From Nocardia anocheti (GTDB taxonomy: Bacteria; Actinomycetota; Actinomycetes; Mycobacteriales; Mycobacteriaceae), in the NCBI RefSeq assembly GCF_029675105.1, contig NZ_JAQQFV010000009.1:62001-126000 (forward strand): a DNA stretch of 64,000 nucleotides. The letters are read 5' to 3'. The notes beneath the pieces were generated by a model that did no database searches, was not told where the DNA came from, and worked only from the letters and a program-made list of their open reading frames with translations. Every line of letters starts with the position of its first letter. The first letter of the stretch is position 1. The position numbers and the translations under genes were made by a program. Positions 52,129 to 61,801 of the stretch are shown here, piece after piece.

Positions 52129-53441
52129 GGGATCGGCAGGTCGAAGTGGTGCCCGGAAGTCACGCGGTCGCGCACGTCGCGGGCGCGGTGATCGTGGTGG
52201 CGCACCGGGGGCAGGGCAGACCCGGCCAGGGCGACACCGCCGCCCTCGCGCTGGAATCGCTGGCGGAGCTGGTGCGCGGGGCGGCCGAGGAGGCACCCGG
52301 CGGTCCCGGTTCGGTGGTGGCGCGCGAGGCCACGCGCTGGTTGATGAAGTACGCCGAGCAGATCTCGCCGGGGGTGCCGATCGATTTCGGCGTGCTCTCG
52401 GCGGCCGAGAACGGCGGCATCGCGATCTTCCTGCACGGCGCGGTGACGGCCGTGCTCGCCGGGGAACACGGACCCGAGTACTACCGGGGTAGTGACGCGG
52501 CCTTCACCGTCGACCGGGTGGCCTCGGAACCGGCCAGGGGCGTCGCGCTGTTCATCGACGACGCCAAGGGTCGTATCCCCGATCTGCCGCCGGAGCGGGG
52601 GATCGGCTGGCTGGTCGAGGGCATCGCCCAGGCGGGCGGGGCCGTGGTGTGGTCCAACGACGTGCGCAGCCGGGTGCGCCCCGCCGACCCCGCGAGCGCG
52701 GGCCGTCGGCCACCGCCGCCCACCGCGCGCATCGACCGGGAACCGCCCGCGCCGCAGCAGGATTCGCGACCGGCCGAGGCGCCCGCGACCGGCATGCAGC
52801 CCGCGACCTCGATGATGGACGCGGTCACCAGCGCGACCGGACCCGCGCACGCCACCGTCGACCCGCACCACGCCGAGACCCGGCAGGCGGGCACCAACCC
52901 GGCCCCGGAACCCGACCCGGACCTGCAGCGCAGGCTGGAAGCCACCGCGCGCTCGACCGTGCTCGCGGTCAAGGTGATGGGATTCAAGTGCGCGCGTGCG
53001 CATCCCAGCGATCCGCGCGCGGCGTTCTGCACGGTGTGCGGGATGCCGGTCGACCAGACCCAGGCACTCGCCGAGGTCGTGCGGCCCCCGCTGGGCATGC
53101 TCGTCCTCGACGACGGCATGACCTTCCTGCTGGCCGCCGACGCGGTGATCGGCCGCGACCCGGAGAACTCCGAGGCCGCCCAGCGCGGACTCATCCCGCT
53201 GCGCGTGGACGACACCTCCGGCGGCATGTCGCGCGCGCATGCCGAAGTGCACCTGGTGAATTGGGACGTGCAGCTGCTCGACCGAGGTTCCACCAACGGC
53301 ACCCGCTCACGCCTGCCCGGCTACCGCGACTGGATCCGCCTCACCCCGAACCAGCCGATGATCCTGGTCCCGGGCACCGAGGTGATGATCGGCAACCGCG
53401 TCCTACGCTACGAACCCGCCGCCCCACCGCCCTTCGGCTGA
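52125..53441 (+). CDS. FHA-domain protein with zinc-ribbon-like motif
   Basis: The 438-aa cytosolic protein has an alpha/beta N-terminal domain (~1-180; VPIDFGVLSAAENGGIAIFL recalls a degenerate PP2C fold, uncertain) and a Pro/Ala linker. A Cys cluster follows, C289 ... C302-x-x-C305 (KCARAHPSDPRAAFCTVCGM), then a C-terminal FHA domain (~325-435: VIGRDPEN, GMSRAHAEV, DRGSTNGT). The Arg, Ser and Asn of the phosphothreonine pocket are present, so it can plausibly read substrates of the nearby kinase. GTG 52125 follows GGAGG nine bases upstream. Confidence 0.82.
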   Translation: MRDRQVEVVPGSHAVAHVAGAVIVVAHRGQGRPGQGDTAALALESLAELVRGAAEEAPGGPGSVVAREATRWLMKYAEQISPGVPIDFGVLSAAENGGIAIFLHGAVTAVLAGEHGPEYYRGSDAAFTVDRVASEPARGVALFIDDAKGRIPDLPPERGIGWLVEGIAQAGGAVVWSNDVRSRVRPADPASAGRRPPPPTARIDREPPAPQQDSRPAEAPATGMQPATSMMDAVTSATGPAHATVDPHHAETRQAGTNPAPEPDPDLQRRLEATARSTVLAVKVMGFKCARAHPSDPRAAFCTVCGMPVDQTQALAEVVRPPLGMLVLDDGMTFLLAADAVIGRDPENSEAAQRGLIPLRVDDTSGGMSRAHAEVHLVNWDVQLLDRGSTNGTRSRLPGYRDWIRLTPNQPMILVPGTEVMIGNRVLRYEPAAPPPFG

Positions 53442-53443
53442 GG

Positions 53444-54889
53444 CTAGCTGTAGCGGGACAGGCAGGTGGTCTCGCCGTTGAGGACGCCCGCGCGGAAGGC
53501 GTCCACGCGGGAGAAGCCGCTGGGGACCGTGTTGCCCTCGGCGTCGCTGGCGGCCAGGCCGTCGGTGAGCAGGCCGGAGACGGCTTCGTCGAGGTCGCCC
53601 GCGGAGAGTTGGATGTCGCCCTGGCTGACCGGGCGGTTCGGTTCGGCGAGTTTGCCGGTGACCACCCCGGACAGGCACGCCGCGCGCAGACCGGTCTTCG
53701 CGCCGGTCAGCGCCTGGCCGTGGCTCTGCTGCACGGCCAGGGTGTAGCGGGAGATGAACACGACGTAGCCGTTGTAGTCGCCGCTGACCTTCACCGGGAG
53801 CGGGCCGTCGTCGTCGGTGTCGACCGCGCCGCGCTGCGCCAGGCCGCTGACGTCGGTGGCGATCACATTGGTGGCGGGGCAGTAGGTGACCGGTTCGGTG
53901 GGGGCGCCGTCGGCGCATTCGATCCGGGCACCGGAGTAGTCGTAGCTGGGGCTGTCGTCCACCGGCAGGATCGCCTGCAGCGCCTTGCTCAGCTCGACCA
54001 GGTTGTCCTTGGAGATCGGGTACTCGCCGCGACCGCTGTCGCCGGAGAAACTCTGCGGCAGATTGCCGCGGCGCTGGTCGATCTCGTCCTCGTCGATGCC
54101 CTTGCAGCCGCGGGGGCCGTCGGTGAAGCCGACCTGCACGGCGGTGACCCGTTCGAAGGCCGAGCCGTGCACGCTCTCCGGGTCGTCGGGATCGGAGTCG
54201 CGGATCGAAACCGTCGCGGCCAGCACGGAATTGAGGCCGTCGGAGGTGTTGATGGTGAAGTGCTCGGACTTGCCCTCGGCGACGTGGCGCATGAAGGCGC
54301 CCGCGAAGCAGTCGGCCTGCTGTTCCTTGACCAGCACCGGTGTCTTCTTGGTGACCAGCCCGGCCATGGTCTGGATGGCGTGCCCGTACTCGTGGGCGAG
54401 CACCATCACCACCGACATCGGGCCGAAGGTCTCGCTCATGGTGGGCAGCAGCATGGTGCGGTCCCAGCCGATGGAGTTGTCGCTGCGGCAGTAGGCCGCG
54501 TTGACCAGGTGGTAGGTGGTCTCCTTGCAGAATTCGACCGCCTGGCTGCGCGGGGCGCGCGCGTTCCAGGAGATGAGTTTGCGCACCGGGTCGAAGGTCT
54601 GGTCGCGGAATTCGGCGCCGAAGACCGACTGCCAGTAGGACTGGATGTCGGCGATCGCGTTGAGGGCCAGCTGGTCGACGTCACCGTCGTCGCCGTTGGT
54701 GGCGGTGAGATCGGCGTCGGGGACGCCGGGACGTGGGCCGTTGGGTCCGCCGGTGGTCGGCAGACCGGCGACCTGGAAGGGGTCGTCGTAGATCGAGACC
54801 CCGTGGCCGTCGACCGCTCGCGTGCACCCCACACCCGCCAGCGCGCACAGCACGGCGGTGATCACAACGAACACTTGGCCTTTCGGCAT
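53444..54889 (-). CDS. Lipoprotein zinc metallopeptidase (neutral zinc metallopeptidase type)
   Basis: The 481-aa protein has lipobox LAGVGC22. The zinc site is H166-E-Y-G-H170 (VLAHEYGHAIQTM), with a downstream E/D motif EQQADCFAGAFMRH that supplies the third ligand in this family. It is related to the putative neutral zinc metallopeptidases of mycobacteria; the substrate is unknown. The catalytic domain lies outside the membrane. It converges on the FHA gene (2 bp between stops) and diverges from the ABC exporter gene. Confidence 0.8.
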   Translation of the reverse strand: MPKGQVFVVITAVLCALAGVGCTRAVDGHGVSIYDDPFQVAGLPTTGGPNGPRPGVPDADLTATNGDDGDVDQLALNAIADIQSYWQSVFGAEFRDQTFDPVRKLISWNARAPRSQAVEFCKETTYHLVNAAYCRSDNSIGWDRTMLLPTMSETFGPMSVVMVLAHEYGHAIQTMAGLVTKKTPVLVKEQQADCFAGAFMRHVAEGKSEHFTINTSDGLNSVLAATVSIRDSDPDDPESVHGSAFERVTAVQVGFTDGPRGCKGIDEDEIDQRRGNLPQSFSGDSGRGEYPISKDNLVELSKALQAILPVDDSPSYDYSGARIECADGAPTEPVTYCPATNVIATDVSGLAQRGAVDTDDDGPLPVKVSGDYNGYVVFISRYTLAVQQSHGQALTGAKTGLRAACLSGVVTGKLAEPNRPVSQGDIQLSAGDLDEAVSGLLTDGLAASDAEGNTVPSGFSRVDAFRAGVLNGETTCLSRYS

Positions 54890-54996
54890 CTATCCCCCTG
54901 GTCGGCCGGATCCGTGTGCAGGTCGATCACCGGATCGGCGCAGAAGCCGTCTCGGGGGCACCGCCGATGTCCGGGCGATGGCATAGTATCCGCTCC

Positions 54997-57555
54997 ATGT
55001 CTTCACCGGGGGCGCAGACCATCACCGTGCGCCATGATGGAACCGAACGAGTCTTCGAAGCGAGCCAGCAGATCACCATGGGCCGTGCGCCCGAGGTCAC
55101 CCTGTTCGTGGACAGTCCGCTGGTCTCGCGCGTGCACGCCACCCTGCGTTTCCAGAACGGCGCGTGGGTACTCGCCGACAACGGCAGCACCAACGGCGTC
55201 TTCGTCGACGCGCGCAGGCTGAACCAGCCCGTGTCGATCGACCGGCCCACCCAGGTCCGCCTGGGCGACGCGATCAGCGGCCCGCTGCTGCACCTGGTCC
55301 CTGCCGCGGTGGGGTCGCGGCACGCTGCCACCGTGCTCGCGCCGCCGTCGCAGCCGCAATCCTCGCCGCCGCAATCACCGCCACAGCAGCATCAGCCCCG
55401 CCCGCCGCAACGTCCGCAGTTCCCGCCGCCGTCCAGACCGAATCCGCAGGCCCAGCGCCCGCACCAACCGCCGCAGTACGTCCCGACCTCGCAGCTGCCC
55501 GCGCAGCCGGTGGCGCCGCAGGACAACATCAACATGACCCGCCGCGCCGACTCCTCGATGCTGCCGCCGGTGCGCAAGTCGGCCTCGACCGAACCGGTCG
55601 CGCGCGGTGACCGCATTCCCGCCGGTGGCCTGAGTATCGGTCGTACCTCCGACAACCAGATCGTGGTCAACGATCCGCTGGCCTCGCGTCGGCACGCGCG
55701 CCTGGTGTCCTCCGCGGAGGGCCTGACGATCGAGGACCTCGGGTCGGCCAACGGCACCTTCGTCAACGGTCATCGCCAGCAGCGCACGGTGCTGCGCGAA
55801 CGCGACATCGTCACCATCGGCAATATCGACTTCGTCGTCAACCAGGGCGCGCTGACGCACCGGCAGAAGCCGGTCGCCGAGCTGGGCCTGACGGTGCACG
55901 GGGTCGGGTTCACGGTCGAGGGCAACAAGCAGCTGCTCGTCGACGTCAACATGCAGGCGGGGCGCGGCACGCTCACCGCGCTGATCGGGCCCTCGGGCGC
56001 GGGCAAGTCGACGCTGTCCAAGCTCATCGCGGGCAATACCCAGCCCTCCGGCGGTGTGGTCACCTTCGAGGGCCGCAATCTGCACGCCGAGTACGAGGCG
56101 CTGCGTTCGCGTATCGGCATGGTCCCGCAGGACGACGTGCTGCACCGTCAGCTGACCGTGCGCCAGGCGCTCGGCTTCGCCGCCGAACTGCGGCTGCCGC
56201 CCGATACCACCAAGGCCGACCGGCAGCAGGTGATCGACGGCGTGCTCCAGGAACTCTCGCTCACCCAGCACGCCGACACCCGCGTCGACCGGCTCTCCGG
56301 TGGTCAGCGCAAGCGCGCGTCGGTGGCGATGGAGCTGCTCACCGGTCCCTCGCTGCTGATCCTCGACGAGCCCACCTCGGGTCTGGACCCGGCGCTGGAC
56401 CGCCAGGTCATGCAGATGCTGCGCGAGCTGGCCGACGCCGGTCGCGTCGTGATCGTGGTGACCCACTCGGTGGCCTGCCTGGACATGTGCGACCAGGTGG
56501 TGCTGCTGGCCCCCGGCGGCAAGACCGCGTTCGCCGGTCACCCCGGTGGCGTCGGCGCGGCCCTGGGCACCAGCGACTGGGCCGAGATCTTCGCGAATGT
56601 CGCGGCCAATCCGGACCAGGCCTTCGCGGCCTATCGCTCCCGCCAGGCGTATGTGCCACCGCCACCGCCCGCGCCACCGCAACGCGGCAGCATGGGCGCG
56701 CCCCCGCAGTCCAATGCCATGCGGCAGTTCTCCACGCTGGCGCGCAGGCAGCTGCGGTTGATCTTCGCCGACCGCGGCTACCTGGTGTTCCTGGTGGTGC
56801 TGCCGTTCATCCTCGGCGCGCTGTCGCTGGTGGTGCCGGGCAAGAACGGTTTCGCCGCGGGCGCGCTGGTGGCCCAGGCCGACGGGTCGTTCGCGCGCTC
56901 GGGCGGCAGCGAGACCCAGCAGCTGCTGGTGGTGCTCATCCTGGGGGCCTGCTTCATGGGCGCCACGCTGAGCGTGCGTGATCTGGTCGGTGAGCGGTCG
57001 ATCTTCCAGCGCGAACGCGCCGTCGGGCTGATGCCGTCGGCGTATCTGCTGGCCAAGATCGCGGTGTTCAGCGTGGTCGCGTTCCTGCAGTCGGCGGTGC
57101 TGATCGGCATCACCCTGGTCGGCAAGAAGCCGCCGGGTGAGGGCGCGCTGATCCCGAACGGCAGCATCGAGCTCTACATCGACATCGCGATGACCGCGGT
57201 GTGCTGTGTGGTGTTCGGCCTGCTGATGTCGAGTCTGGCCAAGTCCAACGAGCAGGTCATGCCGATGCTCGTGGTGATGATCATGGTGCAGCTGGTGATG
57301 GCCGGTGGCCTGATCCCGGTGACCGACCGCGTCGGGCTAGAGCAGGTGTCCTACCTGTTCCCGGCCCGCTGGGGATACGCCGCCGGTGCCTCGACCGTCG
57401 ACCTGACGAAGATCTTCTACGGCGCCCAGGACGATCCGCTCTGGAAGCACACCATCGGTATCTGGGCCCTCGACGTCGTGATGGTCATCGTGATCACCGC
57501 GGTGCTGGCGGCGATCACCTGGACGCGCCTGCGGCTGAAGAAGTCCCAGGCATGA
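54997..57555 (+). CDS. FHA-FHA-ABC exporter, Rv1747-like
   Basis: The 852-aa fusion has FHA-1 (~8-95: TMGRAP, SRVHATL, DNGSTNGV) and a Pro/Gln-rich linker. FHA-2 (~212-285: SIGRTSDN, SRRHARL, DLGSANGT) follows, then an ABC ATPase (P-loop GPSGAGKS ~331, signature LSGGQRKR ~433, Walker B LLILDEPTSGLDP ~454) and a six-helix permease (~575-850). Rv1747 of M. tuberculosis has this order, is phosphorylated by PknF and is tied to cell-wall phosphatidylinositol mannosides. The ATG is 7 bp from TAGTAT (54984-54989), so the transcript may be leaderless. Confidence 0.92.
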   Translation: MSSPGAQTITVRHDGTERVFEASQQITMGRAPEVTLFVDSPLVSRVHATLRFQNGAWVLADNGSTNGVFVDARRLNQPVSIDRPTQVRLGDAISGPLLHLVPAAVGSRHAATVLAPPSQPQSSPPQSPPQQHQPRPPQRPQFPPPSRPNPQAQRPHQPPQYVPTSQLPAQPVAPQDNINMTRRADSSMLPPVRKSASTEPVARGDRIPAGGLSIGRTSDNQIVVNDPLASRRHARLVSSAEGLTIEDLGSANGTFVNGHRQQRTVLRERDIVTIGNIDFVVNQGALTHRQKPVAELGLTVHGVGFTVEGNKQLLVDVNMQAGRGTLTALIGPSGAGKSTLSKLIAGNTQPSGGVVTFEGRNLHAEYEALRSRIGMVPQDDVLHRQLTVRQALGFAAELRLPPDTTKADRQQVIDGVLQELSLTQHADTRVDRLSGGQRKRASVAMELLTGPSLLILDEPTSGLDPALDRQVMQMLRELADAGRVVIVVTHSVACLDMCDQVVLLAPGGKTAFAGHPGGVGAALGTSDWAEIFANVAANPDQAFAAYRSRQAYVPPPPPAPPQRGSMGAPPQSNAMRQFSTLARRQLRLIFADRGYLVFLVVLPFILGALSLVVPGKNGFAAGALVAQADGSFARSGGSETQQLLVVLILGACFMGATLSVRDLVGERSIFQRERAVGLMPSAYLLAKIAVFSVVAFLQSAVLIGITLVGKKPPGEGALIPNGSIELYIDIAMTAVCCVVFGLLMSSLAKSNEQVMPMLVVMIMVQLVMAGGLIPVTDRVGLEQVSYLFPARWGYAAGASTVDLTKIFYGAQDDPLWKHTIGIWALDVVMVIVITAVLAAITWTRLRLKKSQA

Positions 57556-57637
57556 GCGAGGCGGGCATGAGCCAGGTCAGAGCCCTATCCGTGGGCACGC
57601 TGCGCGTGTCGTGCGCCGACCGGGCACACTTGAGCCT

Positions 57638-58954
57638 GTGACCGTTCGAGTTGGCGCCCTGCACCTGGGGTGGGATGTGGTGTCCGTCGCCGCCGGTGGC
57701 GGAGACACGCCGATCCGCCCGGTTCAGGTCGAGGGCACCTATACCCCGCCTGCCTATCTGCTCGCCGACGCGGCGGGCAGGCTGCACACCGCCGGTGTCG
57801 ACCGGCAGCGACCCGACCTGGGGATGGCGATCGCCGACGTGCGCGACATCCTCGGGCACCCGCAGATCGTGATCGCCGGGGCGACCTGGCCCGCCGAACT
57901 GGTGTTCCGGGCCAGGCTCTACAACCCGCTGGCCGCGATCGGCAAGTACCTGCGCGGCAAGCCGCAGCTGGTCGCGCTGCCGTATCCGGACAGCTGGCCG
58001 GAGGAGAAGGTGGAGGTGTACGCGGCGCTGGTCGAGCAGCTCGACGTCACTGTCGAGCCACTGCCGGAGAGCGTCGCGCTGTCGGGTTACGTGCGGGCGC
58101 TGGGGCTGGTGCAGCCGCCGAGCGAGCGGCATCGGACCGGCGTCGGCGCCACCGGCGTGTACTCCGACGGCCGCACGCTGCTGGTCGTGGCGGTGCACGG
58201 CGACGACGAGCAGCCCACCGAGTCGGTGGAGGTCACCGTGAGCGCCGAGGCGCTGCGCGATGCCCGCTCGGCCGACAATGTGGTGATCGAGGCCATGGCC
58301 GCGGCCCGCTCCATCGGCGCCGACACCTCGACGGTGCTGCTGGCGGGCAATGTCTGCTTCAACGACGCGCTGCGGTTGGCCTTCCAGAACCACCTCGGCC
58401 AGCGCCTGCACGTGGCCGACCACCCGATGCACGCGCTGGTGCTCGGCGCCGCGCACCTGCTGGTCAACGAGCCGTTCGACGAGGACGAGTACGAGGAACC
58501 CCAGCACCCCGGCGCGGCCTACGCCGCCCAGGTGGGCTGGGGCGCGCAGCCCTCGGCCCCGCCCGCCGCGCAACCGCCGGGCCCGGCGGGTTTCGTCGCC
58601 GGTCCGCCCGCGCAGCCGCCGCACAGCGCGCCCCGGCACGCCCTCGACGACGAGGACGACCGCCGCGGCAAGCTCATCGGCAAGGTGAAGAAGGGCTTCT
58701 TCGGCGCCCCGGCCGTGGCGGGCGCGCTCGCGCTGGCCGCCACCGGCTGGCAGGCCGAGGTGGTGACCGCCGCCGACGCGAGCGCCTGCGCGTTCACCCC
58801 GTACGCCAACACCGTCCCGCCGGAGGGCATCGCCACCGCAGGCGCCACCCTGATCGACGACCGCGCCTGCGTCACCCCCGGCATCGACACCCTGCGCTAC
58901 CTGATCCCGGGCACCGCGGCCGCGACCGACCCCGGACCGCCGGTGGTCATCTAG
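57638..58954 (+). CDS. Hsp70/actin-fold-like protein with C-terminal membrane-type segment
   Basis: The 438-aa protein starts at GTG 57638 with TVRVGALHLGWDVVSVAAGG. Its residues ~225-270 (LLAGNVCFNDALRLAFQNHL, then HPMHALVLGAAHLLV) echo the last nucleotide-binding motifs of Hsp70, but the DLGGGT-type phosphate loops are not canonical. A Pro/Ala linker follows, then KKGFFGAPAVAGALALAATG and a short tail with two cysteines (ACAF, RACVTPG). It has some likeness in plan to the Rv3446c-like protein. It follows the exporter after 82 bp and may be in one transcript with it. Confidence 0.6.
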   Translation: MTVRVGALHLGWDVVSVAAGGGDTPIRPVQVEGTYTPPAYLLADAAGRLHTAGVDRQRPDLGMAIADVRDILGHPQIVIAGATWPAELVFRARLYNPLAAIGKYLRGKPQLVALPYPDSWPEEKVEVYAALVEQLDVTVEPLPESVALSGYVRALGLVQPPSERHRTGVGATGVYSDGRTLLVVAVHGDDEQPTESVEVTVSAEALRDARSADNVVIEAMAAARSIGADTSTVLLAGNVCFNDALRLAFQNHLGQRLHVADHPMHALVLGAAHLLVNEPFDEDEYEEPQHPGAAYAAQVGWGAQPSAPPAAQPPGPAGFVAGPPAQPPHSAPRHALDDEDDRRGKLIGKVKKGFFGAPAVAGALALAATGWQAEVVTAADASACAFTPYANTVPPEGIATAGATLIDDRACVTPGIDTLRYLIPGTAAATDPGPPVVI

Positions 58955-58991
58955 CCGCTCGCCCGATTGTGGGTCGGTGATGCGTGGCTGG

Positions 58992-58997
58992 TATCGT
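58992..58997 (+). promoter_or_regulatory. Possible extended -10 box for rplM-rpsI
   Basis: TATCGT preceded by TG one base upstream lies ~135 bp before the rplM start. No clear -35 is visible. It is the best candidate in the 176-bp gap between the Hsp70-like gene and rplM. Confidence 0.3.
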
Positions 58998-59130
58998 GGC
59001 TCGCTGGCGTGTGGAACGTCGAACCGTTCGCGGTCCGGCGGCTCCTCGAAGCTCCGGGTCTCCACCAGCCGCCGGAGCAGCTCGAACCACACCCGTGGCT
59101 GGCAACACCGACGACAGACAGGGAACGACT

Positions 59131-59570
59131 GTGCCTACGTACAGCCCCAAGGCGGGTGACGTGACCCGTAAGTGGTACGTCATCGACGCCACTGACGTAG
59201 TCCTCGGCCGTCTTGCCGTGCAGGCCGCTGGCCTGCTGCGCGGCAAGGGCAAGCCGACCTACGCCCCGCACGTCGATGGTGGCGACTTCGTCATCATCAT
59301 CAACGCGGACAAGGTTGCCATCTCCGGCAACAAGAAGCAGGACAAGCTCATCCACCACCACAGCGGACACCCGGGCGGCCTCAAGTCGCGCACTGTCGGC
59401 GAGGTGTTGGCGACCCGTCCCGATCGTCTCGTGGAGAAGGCCGTCAAGGGCATGATCCCGAAGAACAAGCTGGGCAACGCGATCGCGGGCAAGCTGAAGG
59501 TCTACGCGGGCCCGAATCACCCCCACGCCGCGCAGCAGCCGGTGCCGTTCGAGATCAAGCAGGTGGCCCA

Positions 59571-59574
<4 letters not shown>
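59131..59574 (+). CDS. rplM: 50S ribosomal protein L13
   Basis: The 147-aa protein starts with GTG at 59131 (PTYSPKAGDVTRKWYVIDAT) after AGGGAAC. It has the L13 core LGRLAVQAAGLLRGKGKPTY and the signature region KAVKGMIPKNKLGNAIAGKL. A 49-codon extension upstream is non-family. The stop overlaps the rpsI start (GTGA). rplM-rpsI-glmM downstream of ESX-4 matches the order in M. tuberculosis. Confidence 0.97.
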
Positions 59575-60089
<515 letters not shown>

Positions 60090-60134
60090 TTTACGCACTG
60101 CCGACCACGGTCGTTCGCTTACGCTAGGTATGCT

Positions 60135-60219
60135 CCCCGCGCGAGCGGGGACGAGACCACAGGTCGGCGGAGCACGTGTGCGAGAGCAGGCTTCCAGCAC
60201 GGCTGGTCGCCTGCTCTCG
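60135..60219 (+). other. Two hairpins between rpsI and glmM
   Basis: CCCCGC-GCGA-GCGGGG (60135-60150) is a compact GC hairpin without a U-tract. CGAGAGCAGGC (60181-60191) pairs perfectly over 11 bp with GCCTGCTCTCG (60209-60219) around a 17-base loop. The second lies 37 bp before the glmM ATG, in its probable 5' leader. Attenuation or RNA stability control is possible; no known riboswitch is recognised. Confidence 0.45.
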
Positions 60220-60256
60220 TGCTGTATTCGGGGACCTACTACCAGTAGAGGGTTTT

Positions 60257-61594
60257 ATGGGACGGCTGTTCGGCACCGACGGTGTTCGTGGACTCGCCAA
60301 CGATTCGTTGAGCCCGGAACTGGCGATGCGTGTCGCCGGTGCGGCGGCGCAGGTGCTCTCGCGGGGCAAGAAGCGCGCGGTGGCCGTCCTCGGCCGCGAT
60401 CCGCGGGCCAGCGGCGAGATGCTCGAAGCGGCGGTGACCGCGGGCCTGACCTCGGCCGGTGTCGACGTGCTCTCGGTGGGCGTGCTGCCCACCCCGGCCG
60501 TGGCCTACCTGACCGGCCTCTACGACGCGTGCTTCGGCGTGATGATCTCCGCCTCGCACAACCCCATGCCCGACAACGGGATCAAGATCTTCGCCGCGGG
60601 CGGGCACAAGCTCGACGACGCGGTGGAACAGCGCATCGAAGCCCTGATCACCGAGGGTGTCACCGTGCGCCCCACCGGTGCGGGCATCGGCCGGGTGCGC
60701 GGTGACTACACCGTCGAGGGCACCCACGAACGCTATGTCGAGCATCTGCTCGAATCCACCGGCCAGGATCTGTCCGGGCTCACCGTCGTGGTCGACTGCG
60801 CGCACGGCGCGGCCGCCGAGGTGGCCCCGCAGGTCTACCGGGAGGCGGGCGCGAATGTCATCGCGATCAACGCCGAACCCACCGGTCTCAACATCAACGA
60901 CGGCTGCGGTTCCACCCATCTGGACGCGGTGCAGCGCGCGGTCCGCGAGCACGGCGCCGACCTGGGTATCGCCCTCGACGGTGACGCCGACCGCTGCCTG
61001 GCGGTCGACGCCGCGGGCGAGATCGTCGACGGTGACGCCATCATGGCCGTGCTGGCCCTGGCCATGCGCGAATCCGGCGAGCTGGTGGGCGACACCCTCG
61101 TCGCCACCGTGATGAGCAACCTCGGCCTGCACATCGCCATGCGTGCCGCCGGGATCCGCGTGGTCACCGCCGCGGTCGGTGACCGCTACGTGCTCGAGGA
61201 ACTCCGCCGCGGCGGCTACAGCCTCGGTGGCGAACAGTCCGGACACGTGGTGTTCCCGCGCTACGGCACCACCGGTGACGGCGTGCTCACCGGCCTGCGA
61301 CTGATGGCGCGGATGGCCCAGACCCGCCGGACCCTGGCCGAACTGGCCTCGGTCATGACCACCGTGCCGCAGGTGCTGGTGAACGTGCCGGTCAGCGACA
61401 AGGCCGCCGTGGCCGCCGCGCCCGAGGTGCGCGAGGCGGTCGCCGAGGCCGAACGGATGCTCGGTGAGACGGGTCGAGTCCTGTTGCGGCCCAGCGGAAC
61501 CGAGCAGCTGGTGCGGGTGATGGTGGAGGCCACCGATCCCGAGCAGGCGCATCAGCTCGCCGACGATCTGGCCAAGCGGGTCGCCGCGGTCTGA
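60257..61594 (+). CDS. glmM: Phosphoglucosamine mutase
   Basis: GlmM converts glucosamine-6-phosphate to glucosamine-1-phosphate for UDP-GlcNAc and peptidoglycan synthesis. The 445-aa protein has MGRLFGTDGVRGLAN, the phosphoserine S100 in MISASHNPMPDNG, the metal loop ALDGDADRCLAVD, the sugar loop GGEQSGHVVF and the C-terminal phosphate site RPSGTEQLVRVM. The ATG at 60257 is preferred; 27 earlier codons are non-family. M. tuberculosis has the same neighbour order. Confidence 0.97.
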   Translation: MGRLFGTDGVRGLANDSLSPELAMRVAGAAAQVLSRGKKRAVAVLGRDPRASGEMLEAAVTAGLTSAGVDVLSVGVLPTPAVAYLTGLYDACFGVMISASHNPMPDNGIKIFAAGGHKLDDAVEQRIEALITEGVTVRPTGAGIGRVRGDYTVEGTHERYVEHLLESTGQDLSGLTVVVDCAHGAAAEVAPQVYREAGANVIAINAEPTGLNINDGCGSTHLDAVQRAVREHGADLGIALDGDADRCLAVDAAGEIVDGDAIMAVLALAMRESGELVGDTLVATVMSNLGLHIAMRAAGIRVVTAAVGDRYVLEELRRGGYSLGGEQSGHVVFPRYGTTGDGVLTGLRLMARMAQTRRTLAELASVMTTVPQVLVNVPVSDKAAVAAAPEVREAVAEAERMLGETGRVLLRPSGTEQLVRVMVEATDPEQAHQLADDLAKRVAAV

Positions 61595-61801
61595 CGCGCC
61601 GGACGGCCTGCGCGGCACTCGCGAAGCGCAGTCGGATGGCGTGTGCGGGGTTCGCGCCGGTTGCCCGGGAGCGGCCGGTGGCGTGTCGCGCCCGGCCCAT
61701 CTACTATCGGCATACGCCAATGGACCTGTGTGCCCGTGGCGCGTGTGCTGCTCGGCGCACCGGATGGTTTGGCGCGCGGCACGATTCGAAGGGGGGCCGT
61801 C

